From: Streptomyces guryensis
GTDB taxonomy: Bacteria > Actinomycetota > Actinomycetes > Streptomycetales > Streptomycetaceae
Direction of reading: 5' to 3'
Assembly (NCBI RefSeq): GCF_021261325.1
Contig: NZ_JAJSBI010000015.1
Span: forward strand, 169,367 to 233,366
DNA: 64,000 nucleotides
Under the pieces are notes generated by a model. It was not told where the DNA came from, did no database searches, and saw nothing but the letters and a program-made list of their open reading frames with translations. Of the stretch, positions 37,611 through 45,262 are shown in pieces. A program made the position numbers and the translations under genes. The first letter of the stretch is position 1; each line of letters opens with the position of its first letter.

Positions 37611-37617
37611 ATCCGGG

Positions 37618-37689
37618 TGGGCGATACTGGGTTCGAACCAGTGACCTCTTCGGTGTGAACGAAGCGCTCTCCCACTGAGCTAATCGCCC
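37618..37689 (-). tRNA. tRNA-Val(CAC), copy 2
   Basis: Same 72 bases as 27386-27457, anticodon CAC, no encoded CCA. A few flanking bases are also shared, so the repeat is about 76 bp. The two copies are 10.2 kb apart in direct orientation. Confidence 0.95.
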
Positions 37690-37777
37690 GGACGCAGGAA
37701 GAACATTACCCCATGTCAGGGAGTGCCTGTGACCAGTGCGAACCCCCGCCGACCGGCCCTGGCGACCCTCGCGCGGA

Positions 37778-38242
37778 TCACTGGTTCTTGATCTTCCAGG
37801 GCGTCACGACGCCGAACTTCCAGAGGTAGATCCCGACCAGCACACCCACGATCGCCAGGCCGATCGCCGTCAGCGTGATGTTGCGGCGCCGCACCTTGGG
37901 ATCGAGAGCTCGCTGTGCCGCCTCGGTGACCTTGCGTTTCGTCCAGCGGAGCACCAGCTGGGCCCATACGAACTCGGTCGCCCAGATGGCCATGCCGCCG
38001 AAGATCACCACCCAGCCGGGCCCGGGCAGCGGCAGCATGACGATGCCGGCGGCCACGACCGCGAGACCGAGGACGAAGACCCCGACCTGCCAGCTCAGGT
38101 GCAGGGCGCGACGCCTCTTGATGAACGCCGGCGCCTTGGAGCCGAGCCCCTGCTCGCCCTCTGCCCCGTCCGGCCTGCTCTCGCCCGATGCCACGGCAAC
38201 CTCGCCCGGCGCTCCCTCGGTCCGGTTACTCCCCGTATTCAC
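37778..38242 (-). CDS. PGPGW-family (TIGR02611-type) membrane protein
   Basis: 154-aa protein, Glu/Gly-rich head then two paired hydrophobic segments. The motif LPLPGPGWVVIFGGMAIWATEF defines the family. A last helix LTAIGLAIVGVLVGIYLWKFG ends the chain. Function unknown. GTG start with no strong ribosome site. Divergent from ssgB. Confidence 0.85.
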   Translation of the reverse strand: MNTGSNRTEGAPGEVAVASGESRPDGAEGEQGLGSKAPAFIKRRRALHLSWQVGVFVLGLAVVAAGIVMLPLPGPGWVVIFGGMAIWATEFVWAQLVLRWTKRKVTEAAQRALDPKVRRRNITLTAIGLAIVGVLVGIYLWKFGVVTPWKIKNQ

Positions 38243-38358
38243 ACGGCCAAACTTTACCTTACTTTACTGAGCGGAAACCAGTCACCGGAATGGCCGTACC
38301 TCGTGAACGACCCATGGGCCGGAAGAGTTACGTAAAGGCACGCAAAACACTCAGAGGG

Positions 38359-38385
38359 GTTTACAACGGCACCGTAGGTGGCATG
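38359..38385 (+). promoter_or_regulatory. Weak candidate stress-sigma (SigB/SigH-like) promoter before ssgB
   Basis: GTTTAC (38359-38364), 15-base spacer and GGCATG (38380-38385) partly match the GTTT-N15-GGGTAT pattern used by SigH-type factors in Streptomyces. ssgB is reported as SigH-dependent. The -10 match is poor, so this is only suggestive. Confidence 0.25.
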
Positions 38386-38443
38386 TCGATTTCGCCGACG
38401 TGCGAATCCCCGAGCGCACACTGAGCGAAAGGCCCTGGCGCTT

Positions 38444-38857
38444 ATGAACACCACGGTCAGCTGCGAGCTGCACCTGCGCCTCGTTGTGTCGAGCGAGTCC
38501 TCCCTGCCTGTCCCCGCAGGCCTGCGGTACGACACGGCCGACCCCTACGCCGTGCACGCCACCTTCCACACCGGAGCCGAGGAGACCGTCGAGTGGGTGT
38601 TCGCCCGCGACCTCCTCGCGGAAGGCCTCCACCGGCCCACCGGTACCGGCGACGTCCGCGTCTGGCCGTCGCGCAGCCACGGTCAGGGGGTCGTGTGCAT
38701 CGCACTGAGCTCTCCGGAGGGCGAGGCCCTGCTGGAAGCCCCGGCGCGGGCGCTGGAGTCCTTCCTGAAGCGAACCGACGCCGCCGTGCCTCCCGGCACG
38801 GAACACCGGCATTTCGATCTGGATCAGGAGCTCTCGCACATCCTGGCGGAGAGCTAG
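38444..38857 (+). CDS. ssgB: Sporulation-specific cell division protein SsgB
   Basis: 137-aa SsgA-like protein, apparently near-identical to S. coelicolor SsgB from memory. SsgB recruits FtsZ to future septum sites in aerial hyphae, so it decides where spores form. The sequence MNTTVSCELHLRLVVSSESS and LRYDTADPYAVHATFHTGAE carry the conserved SALP fold and YAV region. ATG with GAAAGG upstream. It is a single gene, consistent with its known location near relA-linked genes in Streptomyces. Confidence 0.97.
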   Translation: MNTTVSCELHLRLVVSSESSLPVPAGLRYDTADPYAVHATFHTGAEETVEWVFARDLLAEGLHRPTGTGDVRVWPSRSHGQGVVCIALSSPEGEALLEAPARALESFLKRTDAAVPPGTEHRHFDLDQELSHILAES

Positions 38858-38970
38858 GGCGAGGCACCACGAAGCCGCCCGGCGCCGTCGACTCGGGGAG
38901 ACGGCTCGGGCCAGGACAACTGCATACGGTACGCATCAGCGCCGTCACCGCGATTCCGTCGTGGGGGCGG

Positions 38971-39012
38971 CGCCGGTGTGTGGGACGGGGACGCCGGTGT
39001 GTGGGACGGGGA
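38971..39012. repeat. Exact tandem duplication of a 21-bp unit
   Basis: CGCCGGTGTGTGGGACGGGGA occurs twice in a row (38971-38991 and 38992-39012) about 110 bases before the CGNR gene. Probably recent slippage; could alter promoter spacing. Confidence 0.9.
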
Positions 39013-39119
39013 GGGGGAAAGCACCCTGGTGGCAGGACCGCCCGCAGTGGGCGGCAAGCCACTAACATCGGCCAGCATGAGGCGGGCGTCCGCCCGACCC
39101 CCAGGCCAGGGAGCGAAAC

Positions 39120-39680
39120 GTGCTGATCACCCACGACACCCGGTGCGCGCTCGACACCGTGGTGGATCTGGTGAACACCGCGCCGGAGGACAACGCGACG
39201 CCCGACGGACTGCCCGACGTCGCGGCTCTCGAGGATTTCGTACGAAACCACGAAATCAGTGATGTGGGGGCGCTCTCTGAGTTCGACCTGTCGGCCGTGT
39301 GCAAGATCCGCGGGCGGTTCGCCTCGGTCTTCGCGGCGCCCGACGCCCGGACCGCCGCCGGCGTGATCAACGAGTTGGTCGCCGCCGCGGGTACGACTCC
39401 ACGTCTCACGGACCACGACGGCTACGACTGGCATGTGCACTACTTCGCGCCGGGTGCCTCGGTCGCCGACCATCTGGCGGCCGACTGCGGGATGGCGCTC
39501 GCGTTCTTCGTGGTGGCCGGTGAGCAGGAGCGGCTGCGCCGCTGCGAGGCCCCCGACTGCCGGCGCGCCTTCGTCGATCTCTCCCGCAACCGCTCACGCC
39601 GCTACTGCGACAGCCGCACCTGCGGAAACCGTCTGCACGTGGCCGCCTACCGGGCCCGACGCAAGGAGGCGGCGGGCTAG
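39120..39680 (+). CDS. CGNR zinc-finger domain protein
   Basis: 186-aa protein. The C-terminal zinc finger is seen in RCEAPDCRRAFVDLSRNRS and RRYCDSRTCGNRLHVAAYRARR (the CGNR motif). The N-terminal ~130 residues are the ABATE/SgcJ-like stress-response domain found with this finger. Probably a DNA-binding regulator. GTG start. Confidence 0.9.
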   Translation: MLITHDTRCALDTVVDLVNTAPEDNATPDGLPDVAALEDFVRNHEISDVGALSEFDLSAVCKIRGRFASVFAAPDARTAAGVINELVAAAGTTPRLTDHDGYDWHVHYFAPGASVADHLAADCGMALAFFVVAGEQERLRRCEAPDCRRAFVDLSRNRSRRYCDSRTCGNRLHVAAYRARRKEAAG

Positions 39681-39745
39681 GGCCCGTCCGGACTGGGATG
39701 TCGACGTGGTCCCCGGCGGGTGGCGTCGGGGACCACGGGTACGGC

Positions 39746-39898
39746 TCACAGCATCAGCAGGTCGTGCAACGAGGCCATGAGCAGCAGACACCCGATCACC
39801 GCAAGGAAGATCATCAGCGGTGGCTGGGAGAGGGCGAAGAGGCATCCGCGCGGCTCGTCCTTCGGCGGCGCGGTATCGCCGTGTTCCGTGTCCAGCAT
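39746..39898 (-). CDS. Small conserved single-span membrane protein (50 aa)
   Basis: Reading frame of 51 codons, ATG to TGA, too short for simple ORF calls. The head DTEHGDTAPPKDEPRG is polar and charged, then LMIFLAVIGCLLLMASL forms one membrane helix. Similar tiny membrane proteins occur in this position in other Streptomyces, by memory. The polar-to-hydrophobic layout and usage of a plausible start make it likely real. Function unknown. Confidence 0.6.
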   Translation of the reverse strand: MLDTEHGDTAPPKDEPRGCLFALSQPPLMIFLAVIGCLLLMASLHDLLML

Positions 39899-39975
39899 CT
39901 CGCGGCGATGATGGCGCAATCCACACGTCCGGCGCGCTCAACACGCCCGGAATGACCGGCAGTTCGCCGGATCCC

Positions 39976-40007
39976 GTGAAGTCCGGTTCCGGTCGTGATC
40001 ACTTCAC
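39976..40007. other. Inverted repeat GTGAAGT...ACTTCAC
   Basis: 7-bp perfect arms 18 bases apart in the region between the small membrane protein gene and the next minus-strand gene. Could be an operator or weak terminator. Confidence 0.35.
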
Positions 40008-40052
40008 GTCACAGCCTTGATCCACTGTGTCGTTTCAGTCGTCATGCGCGGG

Positions 40053-40496
40053 TCATATGCCGTGCTTCTTCAGGATGGCCTCGATGTCGCTGAAGTCGTC
40101 CGCCGCCCCGGTGCGGGGTGCGCTCGCCGGCCGCGTCGCCGGAGAGGTCCCCTGCCCCAGGGAGGGTGCGGAAGCGCTCGGGGCGACCGCCTCGCGCTGC
40201 CCCGCGGCCCTGGCCTCCCTGCGCTCCTTGCGGGTGCCGCCCCGACGGCGCTCCACCGCGCGCGTGCTGGAGAACAGCAACCAGGCGGCGCCGAGCACAC
40301 CGAAGCCCGCCCAGGCCGTCGGGCTGAAGGCGGTGTCCGCCAGCCACTGCACGATGCCGGTCATCACCAGCCCGATGGGTACGAGCGAGTAGGCGGCGAT
40401 GCGGGCGGCCGCGAGGAAGCGCTTGCGGTAGGCGGTGACCGCCGCGATGCCCAGGCCTGCCGCGGACACGGCGGAACAGACGGTCTCGGCAATCAT
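40053..40496 (-). CDS. Membrane protein of unknown function
   Basis: 147-aa protein with N-terminal hydrophobic helices (AVSAAGLGIAAVTAY, YSLVPIGLVMTGIVQWLA, AWAGFGVLGAAWLLF) and a basic, Arg-rich region RRRGGTRKERREARA followed by a Ser/Ala-rich linker and a conserved-looking end DFSDIEAILKKHGI. GGAGGA lies 6 bases before the ATG. Function unknown; the short conserved tail may bind a partner. Confidence 0.75.
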   Translation of the reverse strand: MIAETVCSAVSAAGLGIAAVTAYRKRFLAAARIAAYSLVPIGLVMTGIVQWLADTAFSPTAWAGFGVLGAAWLLFSSTRAVERRRGGTRKERREARAAGQREAVAPSASAPSLGQGTSPATRPASAPRTGAADDFSDIEAILKKHGI

Positions 40497-40647
40497 CCGG
40501 TCCTCCAGGCAGGGCTCGATCGGGCAGGGAACTTCGTCCCTACCATCCTGCACCGCCCGGACCCCGCGGGGCCACGGTCCGGGCGGACATCAGGGACATC
40601 TCCGGGTCAGCTCCTCCGAAGGTGCCGGTCCCGGGCACGCCCCAGGG

Positions 40648-40712
40648 AGTGGATCAGGGTCCCGGAAGAGAGTGGATCAGGGTCCCGGAAGGCAGTGGAT
40701 CAGGGTCCCGGA
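40648..40712. repeat. Three exact 19-bp repeats AGTGGATCAGGGTCCCGGA at 23-bp spacing
   Basis: Exact copies at 40648-40666, 40671-40689 and 40694-40712, ending 62 bases before the DsbA-like start. The 23-base period is close to two helical turns. Could be a regulator-binding array or a simple tandem duplication. Confidence 0.9.
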
Positions 40713-40774
40713 CGCAGGTCACCGCGGTCGGGGTTCGGTTGGGTCGGCCACACCCGAGCTGGGAGACTGACGGT

Positions 40775-41308
40775 ATGAGCGACTCCTCCCCCGCGCCCTG
40801 CGCCACGCCAGTCCTCGACGTCTGGTGCGAACTCCAGTGCTCCGACTGCCGTAGCGCCCTCGATGATCTGCGGGCCCTGCGCGGCCGCTACGGCGACCGG
40901 CTGGAGCTGCGGCTGCGGCACTTCCCGCTGGAGAAGCACAAGCACGCCTTCGCCGCCGCGCAGGCCGCCGAGGAGGCCCTTGAGCAGGGCAAGGGCTGGG
41001 CATACGTCGAAGCCGTGCTCGCGCGGGTCGAGGAGTTGGACCGTACGGGAGAACCCTTCCTGGTCGAGGTGGCCGCCGAACTCGGTCTGGACGCGGAGGA
41101 GTTCGACACCGCCCTGATCGACGGCCGGCACATCCTGATCGTCGATGCCGACCAGGCCGAGGGCAAGGCGATCGGCGTGACCGGCACCCCGACGTATGTC
41201 ATCGGCGGTGAGCGCCTCGACGGCGGCAAGAGCCAGGAGGGGCTGCGGGAGCGGATCGAGGAGATCGTGGACCGGCTGCTCGGCGCTCCGCGGGAGGTGC
41301 GGCCATAG
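40775..41308 (+). CDS. DsbA/FrnE-like thiol oxidoreductase
   Basis: 177-aa cytoplasmic thioredoxin-fold protein with CXXC motif CSDC after strand 1 (VWCELQCSDCRSALDDL), the DsbA helical insertion (LRHFPLEKHKHAFAAAQAAE), and the cis-Pro loop GVTGTPTYVIGG. No signal peptide, so probably a cytoplasmic disulfide/isomerase role. An ATG with GGGAG upstream. Confidence 0.88.
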   Translation: MSDSSPAPCATPVLDVWCELQCSDCRSALDDLRALRGRYGDRLELRLRHFPLEKHKHAFAAAQAAEEALEQGKGWAYVEAVLARVEELDRTGEPFLVEVAAELGLDAEEFDTALIDGRHILIVDADQAEGKAIGVTGTPTYVIGGERLDGGKSQEGLRERIEEIVDRLLGAPREVRP

Positions 41309-41325
41309 GCCGTCGTCTGCGCATC

Positions 41326-41393
41326 GTCGTGGCTGGTCGCGCCCACGTGGCGGAGCCGCACATCGACACTCCCCGCGCCCCTTCAGGGCGCGG
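41326..41393. repeat. Streptomyces dispersed intergenic repeat, copy 3 (inverted)
   Basis: CGTGGCTGGTCGCGCCCACGTGGCGGAGCCGCACATCGACACTCCCCGCGCCCC is the reverse of copy 1, ending in a hairpin. It lies between two convergent genes and probably ends both transcripts. Confidence 0.65.
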
Positions 41394-41423
41394 CCGAACC
41401 GCGGCGGCCCTCGCCCGATCCGC

Positions 41424-42248
41424 TCAGAGCAGCGGCTTGTACAGGACGTACCCCGTCGTCCGGTAGCCGAGTGACTCGTAGAGCCGCTCGGCCGGGGTGT
41501 TGCCGGCGAACACGTTGAGGCCGAGGACGCGTCGGCCGGCGTCGATCGCCTGAGCCTCCGCCAGGAGCATCAGCGTGCGGCCGTGTCCCTGTCCGCGGTG
41601 GGCGGCGTCGGCCTCGACGTCGTAGACGTAGGCCTTGTCCTCGGGCAGTGCCACCCAGAGCGTGCCCACCGGGGTCCGGTCGTGCTCGAGCACGCTGAAC
41701 CGCATGCCCTCGGTGGCGAGCCCCTGGGGCAGAACCATGGCGTGGCCGCGCCGCGACATCTCGTGCGCCTCGGTCCCCGGCACGCCCCGCTCGATCCACA
41801 CGCGCGCGTACCCATCGGTCTCAGCCGCGAGCCACGCCTCGAACTCGGCCTCGGTCATGGGACGATCCCGGCTGCCTGCCGGCAAGCTCGGCGCGGTGTC
41901 GCCGAGCTGCTTCTCCATGCCGCGGTTGCGGTGGACGTAACCGAGCGCGTCGACGAGCCGCAGGGCCGCTCCGGAGTCGGCGGGCACCAGCGCCTCGATC
42001 TGCCGGCATCCCCAGCCGCGGGCCACCTCCTCCGCGGCGAGCGCGGCCACCGTGCCCCGGCCCCGGCGGCGGTCCGGCTCCTCGATGCGCAGATCGAGGA
42101 TGCGGGCCATGAAGTCACCGAACTGGGGCAGGGTGCAAAGGTGGACCGTGCCGACGGGCCGGCTGTTCACGCACACTTGGTAGCGACGCGAACGTGTCCC
42201 GTCCTCGGCACGCTGAAGCGGCTCGGTCGGCCGCAGGGTCGTGGTCAT
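41424..42248 (-). CDS. Double GNAT acetyltransferase
   Basis: 274-aa protein of two tandem GNAT domains. The second, more complete, has acetyl-CoA motif A in DVEADAAHRGQGHGRTLMLLAEAQAI and FAGNTPAERLYESLGYRTTGY. The first has EEPDRRRGRGTVAALAAEEVARG and DALGYVHRNRGMEK. Substrate unknown; such pairs acetylate small amines or peptides. ATG start. Confidence 0.9.
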   Translation of the reverse strand: MTTTLRPTEPLQRAEDGTRSRRYQVCVNSRPVGTVHLCTLPQFGDFMARILDLRIEEPDRRRGRGTVAALAAEEVARGWGCRQIEALVPADSGAALRLVDALGYVHRNRGMEKQLGDTAPSLPAGSRDRPMTEAEFEAWLAAETDGYARVWIERGVPGTEAHEMSRRGHAMVLPQGLATEGMRFSVLEHDRTPVGTLWVALPEDKAYVYDVEADAAHRGQGHGRTLMLLAEAQAIDAGRRVLGLNVFAGNTPAERLYESLGYRTTGYVLYKPLL

Positions 42249-42301
42249 CAGGGGTGTTCTACCCCTCGCGGACGTCCCCGTCAGCCCAATTTCCCGGGCT
42301 C

Positions 42302-43123
42302 TTACGGATCCAGGTCGTCCCCGGACCGCTCGGCGAAGACACGCATGGCCTTGGCGGTCGCCGGGCCCGGTGCGCCCGGCAGTTCGCGGTCGTCGACGCG
42401 GTGCACGGCCTGGACGTCACGCAGGGTGGAGGTGAGGAAGACCTCGTCCGCGCGCTCCAGGACGTCGAGCGGCAGGTCGGTCTCCTTGGCTCCGGTCCAG
42501 TCGACGGCCAACGCGCGCGTGATGCCCGCGAGGCAGCCGGAGGCCACCGGTGGGGTGTGGATCTCGCCGTCAAGGACGACGAAGACGTTCGAGCCGGTGC
42601 CTTCGCAGAGTTGCCCGACGGTGTTCGCGAACAGGGCTTCTGACGCGCCTTGTTCGTGTGCCCGGGCGAGGGCGACGACGTTCTCGGCGTACGAGGTCGT
42701 CTTCAGGCCGGTGAGGGCGCCGCGTTCGTTGCGCGTCCACGGCACCGTGATCACGGCCGTGGAGTCGGGGCGGCGGGCGGTCTCACCCAGGGCGACGACG
42801 AGGGTCGGGCCGTGCTCGCCGCGGTCGGAGCCGAGTGGGCCGTAGCCACCGGTGTAGGTGATGCGCAGCCGGCCGAGCGGCATCGGGTTGGCTTCGAGGA
42901 CGGCAGTGCAGGCGCGGCGGATCTCGGTGTGGTCGGGGTCGGGCAGGCCGAGGCCGCGCGCGGAGCGGGTCAGCCGGTCGAGGTGCCGGGTGAGCGCGAA
43001 CGGCTTCCCGTCGGCCGCCTTCACCGTCTCGAAGATGCCGTCGCCCACGGTCAGCCCGTGGTCGAAGACGGAGACGCGGGCGGACTCGATGTCCTGCAGC
43101 CCGCCGTCGAGCCAGATCTTCAC
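42302..43123 (-). CDS. Class IV aminotransferase, 4-amino-4-deoxychorismate lyase-like (PabC)
   Basis: 273-aa PLP protein. The PLP lysine is expected in GLKTTSYAENVVALARAHE and the fold IV motifs in EALFANTVGQLCEGTGSNVFV and GCLAGITRA. Overlap of its GTG with the pabB stop (GTGA) suggests it acts on aminodeoxychorismate to make p-aminobenzoate for folate, though branched-chain or D-amino-acid aminotransferase activity is possible. Confidence 0.85.
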   Translation of the reverse strand: MKIWLDGGLQDIESARVSVFDHGLTVGDGIFETVKAADGKPFALTRHLDRLTRSARGLGLPDPDHTEIRRACTAVLEANPMPLGRLRITYTGGYGPLGSDRGEHGPTLVVALGETARRPDSTAVITVPWTRNERGALTGLKTTSYAENVVALARAHEQGASEALFANTVGQLCEGTGSNVFVVLDGEIHTPPVASGCLAGITRALAVDWTGAKETDLPLDVLERADEVFLTSTLRDVQAVHRVDDRELPGAPGPATAKAMRVFAERSGDDLDP

Positions 43124-44166
43124 GTCTGTAGTCCCTCTCCACTCACCTCGTACGTCCCCGACGCTACCGCGAGCAGTCGGGCCGCCTTCAGCTCGGTCTC
43201 CCGCCACTCAGCCTCGGGGTCGGAGCCCCAGGTGATGCCGGCGCCCGTACCGAAGCGCAGCACACCCTCCGCGCGGTCGATCCAGAAGGTACGGATGCCG
43301 ACGGCCAGCTCAGCGGCTCCCTGGTCCGCGTCGACCCAGCCGATGCCACCGCAGTACGGACCGCGGGGCGCCGTCTCCAGGGCCTCGATGATGCGCAGGG
43401 CGCTGGACTTGGGCGCACCGGTGACCGATCCGGGCGGGAAGGCCGCGTCGAGCAGTTCGGGCCAGCCGGCGTCGGCGCTCAGCTCGCCGCGGACCGTCGA
43501 GACGAGATGGACGAGCCCCGGGTGCTTCTCGACGGCGCACAGATCGGGGACGCTCACGCTGCCGGTGGCGCAGACACGCCCGATGTCGTTGCGGACCAGA
43601 TCCACGATCATCACGTTCTCGGCGTAGTCCTTCTCCAGCAGATCCGCCTCGGTGCGCCCGGTGCCCTTGATCGGCCCGGACTCGACGACGCGCCCGCCGC
43701 GCCGCAGGAAGAGCTCGGGTGAGGCCGTGGCTATCTCGACCCCGTGCCCTGGCAGCCGGATCGTTCCTGCATACGGTGCCGGGTTGCCGCGGGCCAGCAG
43801 CGCGGTCAGGGCGTCCACGTCGGCGTCGGGCGCGACGGGCGCGGAGAGCACCCGGCAGAGGTTCGCCTGGTAGACCTCGCCGGCCGCGATGTGCTCGCGG
43901 ATCCTGCGCACACCTGCCGTGTACGCGCCGCGGTCGAGCGAGGACGTCCAGTCACCGGCGGCCGGTCCCCGCCACTCCCCCGGCACCGGCGCGGGCACGG
44001 GCTCCACTCGTACGTTCCCGAAGCGGGCGCAGGTCAGTCGGCCCTCGAAGTCCGCCACGACGGCCCAGAAACCGGTGGAGTCGAGGGCCGCGGGATCGCT
44101 GGTGACGTCGAGGAGTCCAGTGGCCACACGGTCACCGAAGCGGGCGAGAGCAGGGAGGTCGAGCAC
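43120..44166 (-). CDS. pabB: Chorismate-binding aminodeoxychorismate synthase component I (PabB-like)
   Basis: 348-aa enzyme turning chorismate and ammonia into aminodeoxychorismate. Family motifs PIKGTGRTEADLLEKDYAEN and SVTGAPKSSALRIIEALE and ARLGVRTFWI-like GIRTFWIDRAEGVLRFGTGAGI are intact. The partner glutaminase (PabA) is not in the window. GTG start; no strong ribosome site. Confidence 0.92.
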   Translation of the reverse strand: MLDLPALARFGDRVATGLLDVTSDPAALDSTGFWAVVADFEGRLTCARFGNVRVEPVPAPVPGEWRGPAAGDWTSSLDRGAYTAGVRRIREHIAAGEVYQANLCRVLSAPVAPDADVDALTALLARGNPAPYAGTIRLPGHGVEIATASPELFLRRGGRVVESGPIKGTGRTEADLLEKDYAENVMIVDLVRNDIGRVCATGSVSVPDLCAVEKHPGLVHLVSTVRGELSADAGWPELLDAAFPPGSVTGAPKSSALRIIEALETAPRGPYCGGIGWVDADQGAAELAVGIRTFWIDRAEGVLRFGTGAGITWGSDPEAEWRETELKAARLLAVASGTYEVSGEGLQT

Positions 44167-44275
44167 GCAGTCGAGTCTAGGGCGGGTGTCGTGAAGGTGG
44201 CCCGGGCATGTCCCTTCGGGGGCCCTGACCACGTACGCGAGCAGGTGCAGCGCAGCACGCTGCGCAAACGCGTTT

Positions 44276-44303
44276 TTGTGCTGGCCCCGGAATCCGCTAG
44301 AGT
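44276..44303 (+). promoter_or_regulatory. Promoter of the five-tRNA operon
   Basis: TTGTGC (44276-44281), a 16-base spacer and TAGAGT (44298-44303), 41 bases before tRNA-Gly. The boxes match a vegetative (HrdB-like) promoter. Confidence 0.6.
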
Positions 44304-44344
44304 TCAACTCGTCGCCGGGCCGCGAGAGCGGATCGAAACGACAA

Positions 44345-44417
44345 GCGGACGTAGCTCAGTTGGTAGAGCGCAACCTTGCCAAGGTTGAGGTCGCGAGTTC
44401 GAGCCTCGTCGTCCGCT
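44345..44417 (+). tRNA. tRNA-Gly(GCC)
   Basis: 73 nt; acceptor GCGGACG/CGTCCGC, anticodon stem CAACC/GGTTG with loop TTGCCAA (GCC). No CCA encoded. First of five tRNA genes in one operon. Confidence 0.96.
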
Positions 44418-44456
44418 CGATGGAAACAGGGGATCCTCCCGAACCCCTGCACTCCT

Positions 44457-44530
44457 GGTGGAGTGGCCGAGAGGCGAGGCAACGGCCTGCAAAGCCGTCT
44501 ACACGGGTTCAAATCCCGTCTCCACCTCCA
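44457..44530 (+). tRNA. tRNA-Cys(GCA)
   Basis: Acceptor GGTGGAG/CTCCACC, anticodon stem ACGGC/GCCGT with loop CTGCAAA (GCA). CCA is encoded (44528-44530). Confidence 0.95.
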
Positions 44531-44531
44531 A

Positions 44532-44603
44532 GGACGATTAGCTCAGCGGGAGAGCGCTTCCCTGACACGGAAGAGGTCACTGGTTCAATCCCAGTATCGT
44601 CCA
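44532..44603 (+). tRNA. tRNA-Val(GAC), copy 1
   Basis: 72 nt; acceptor GGACGAT/ATCGTCC, anticodon stem CTTCC/GGAAG with loop CTGACAC (GAC). The body is identical to the two copies that follow; only acceptor pairs differ. Confidence 0.95.
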
Positions 44604-44639
44604 CTGGATCTTCCAGCACGTCCGGTGAGATCCATACCC

Positions 44640-44711
44640 GCGCGATTAGCTCAGCGGGAGAGCGCTTCCCTGACACGGAAGAGGTCACTGGTTCAATCCC
44701 AGTATCGCGCA
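44640..44711 (+). tRNA. tRNA-Val(GAC), copy 2
   Basis: 72 nt; acceptor GCGCGAT/ATCGCGC, same body as copy 1. No encoded CCA. Confidence 0.95.
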
Positions 44712-44740
44712 CGCAGTACGCACCACATGCAGTTCGACCT

Positions 44741-44815
44741 GCGCGATTAGCTCAGCGGGAGAGCGCTTCCCTGACACGGAAGAGGTCACTGGTTCAATCC
44801 CAGTATCGCGCACCA
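44741..44815 (+). tRNA. tRNA-Val(GAC), copy 3
   Basis: Same sequence as copy 2 but with CCA encoded (44813-44815). Confidence 0.95.
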
Positions 44816-44820
44816 GCCGA

Positions 44821-44851
44821 AGCCCCCGGCCGTCTCGTACGGCCGGGGGCT
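44821..44851 (+). terminator. Terminator of the tRNA operon
   Basis: Perfect 13-bp stem (44821-44833 with 44839-44851) and CTCGT loop, followed by TT; begins 6 bases after the last tRNA. Confidence 0.85.
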
Positions 44852-44864
44852 TCGTCGTGTGCCG

Positions 44865-45182
44865 TCAGCTGGAGAACAGCATGTGACCGAAGCTCTTGTG
44901 GCGGTGGTGATCGCTGTGGTGGCCGCCGTAGTGACCTCCGTGGCCGCCGTGCTGGGCACCCCAGGCGGGCGCGGGCGGGGCCGGGTACGCCTGCGGGGCC
45001 GGGTACGACTGCGGGGCGGGCGGGGGCGGCGGCGCGGGCTGGGACCACTGGGACTCCAGGCGGGTCAGCGACTCCAGCTCGCCGTAGTCGAGAAAGATCC
45101 CCCGGCAGCCACTGCACTGCTCGATCTGGACACCGTTGCGGTTGTACGTGTGCATCGGCGCATGGCACTTCGGACACTGCAT
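44865..45182 (-). CDS. TFIIB-type zinc-ribbon protein
   Basis: 105-aa protein. The zf-TFIIB motif CPKCHAPMHTYNRNGVQIEQC and CSGCRGIFLDYGELESL holds four cysteines for one zinc. After it come Pro/Ala/Gln repeats (QSYPAPQAYPAPPAPAWGAQ) and a His/Gly-rich tail that could bind metals. ATG start with GAGGAG 11 bases upstream. Function unknown. Confidence 0.85.
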   Translation of the reverse strand: MQCPKCHAPMHTYNRNGVQIEQCSGCRGIFLDYGELESLTRLESQWSQPAPPPPPAPQSYPAPQAYPAPPAPAWGAQHGGHGGHYGGHHSDHHRHKSFGHMLFSS

Positions 45183-45262
45183 GGTCGGCTCAACTCCTCG
45201 CCGGTCGGTCCTGCTTCGCCTTTCGCCAGGACAGACTCCGTCAGGGTGCGGTCGGTTGCACC

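Larger units (their letters stand above)
37285..37617. other. Upstream region of the binding-protein operon and tRNA-Val copy 2 end
   Basis: Contains the LacI-type operator candidate near the operon start, a stretch with no recognisable gene, and the tRNA terminator at 37577-37610. No regulator gene is present in it. Confidence 0.5.
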
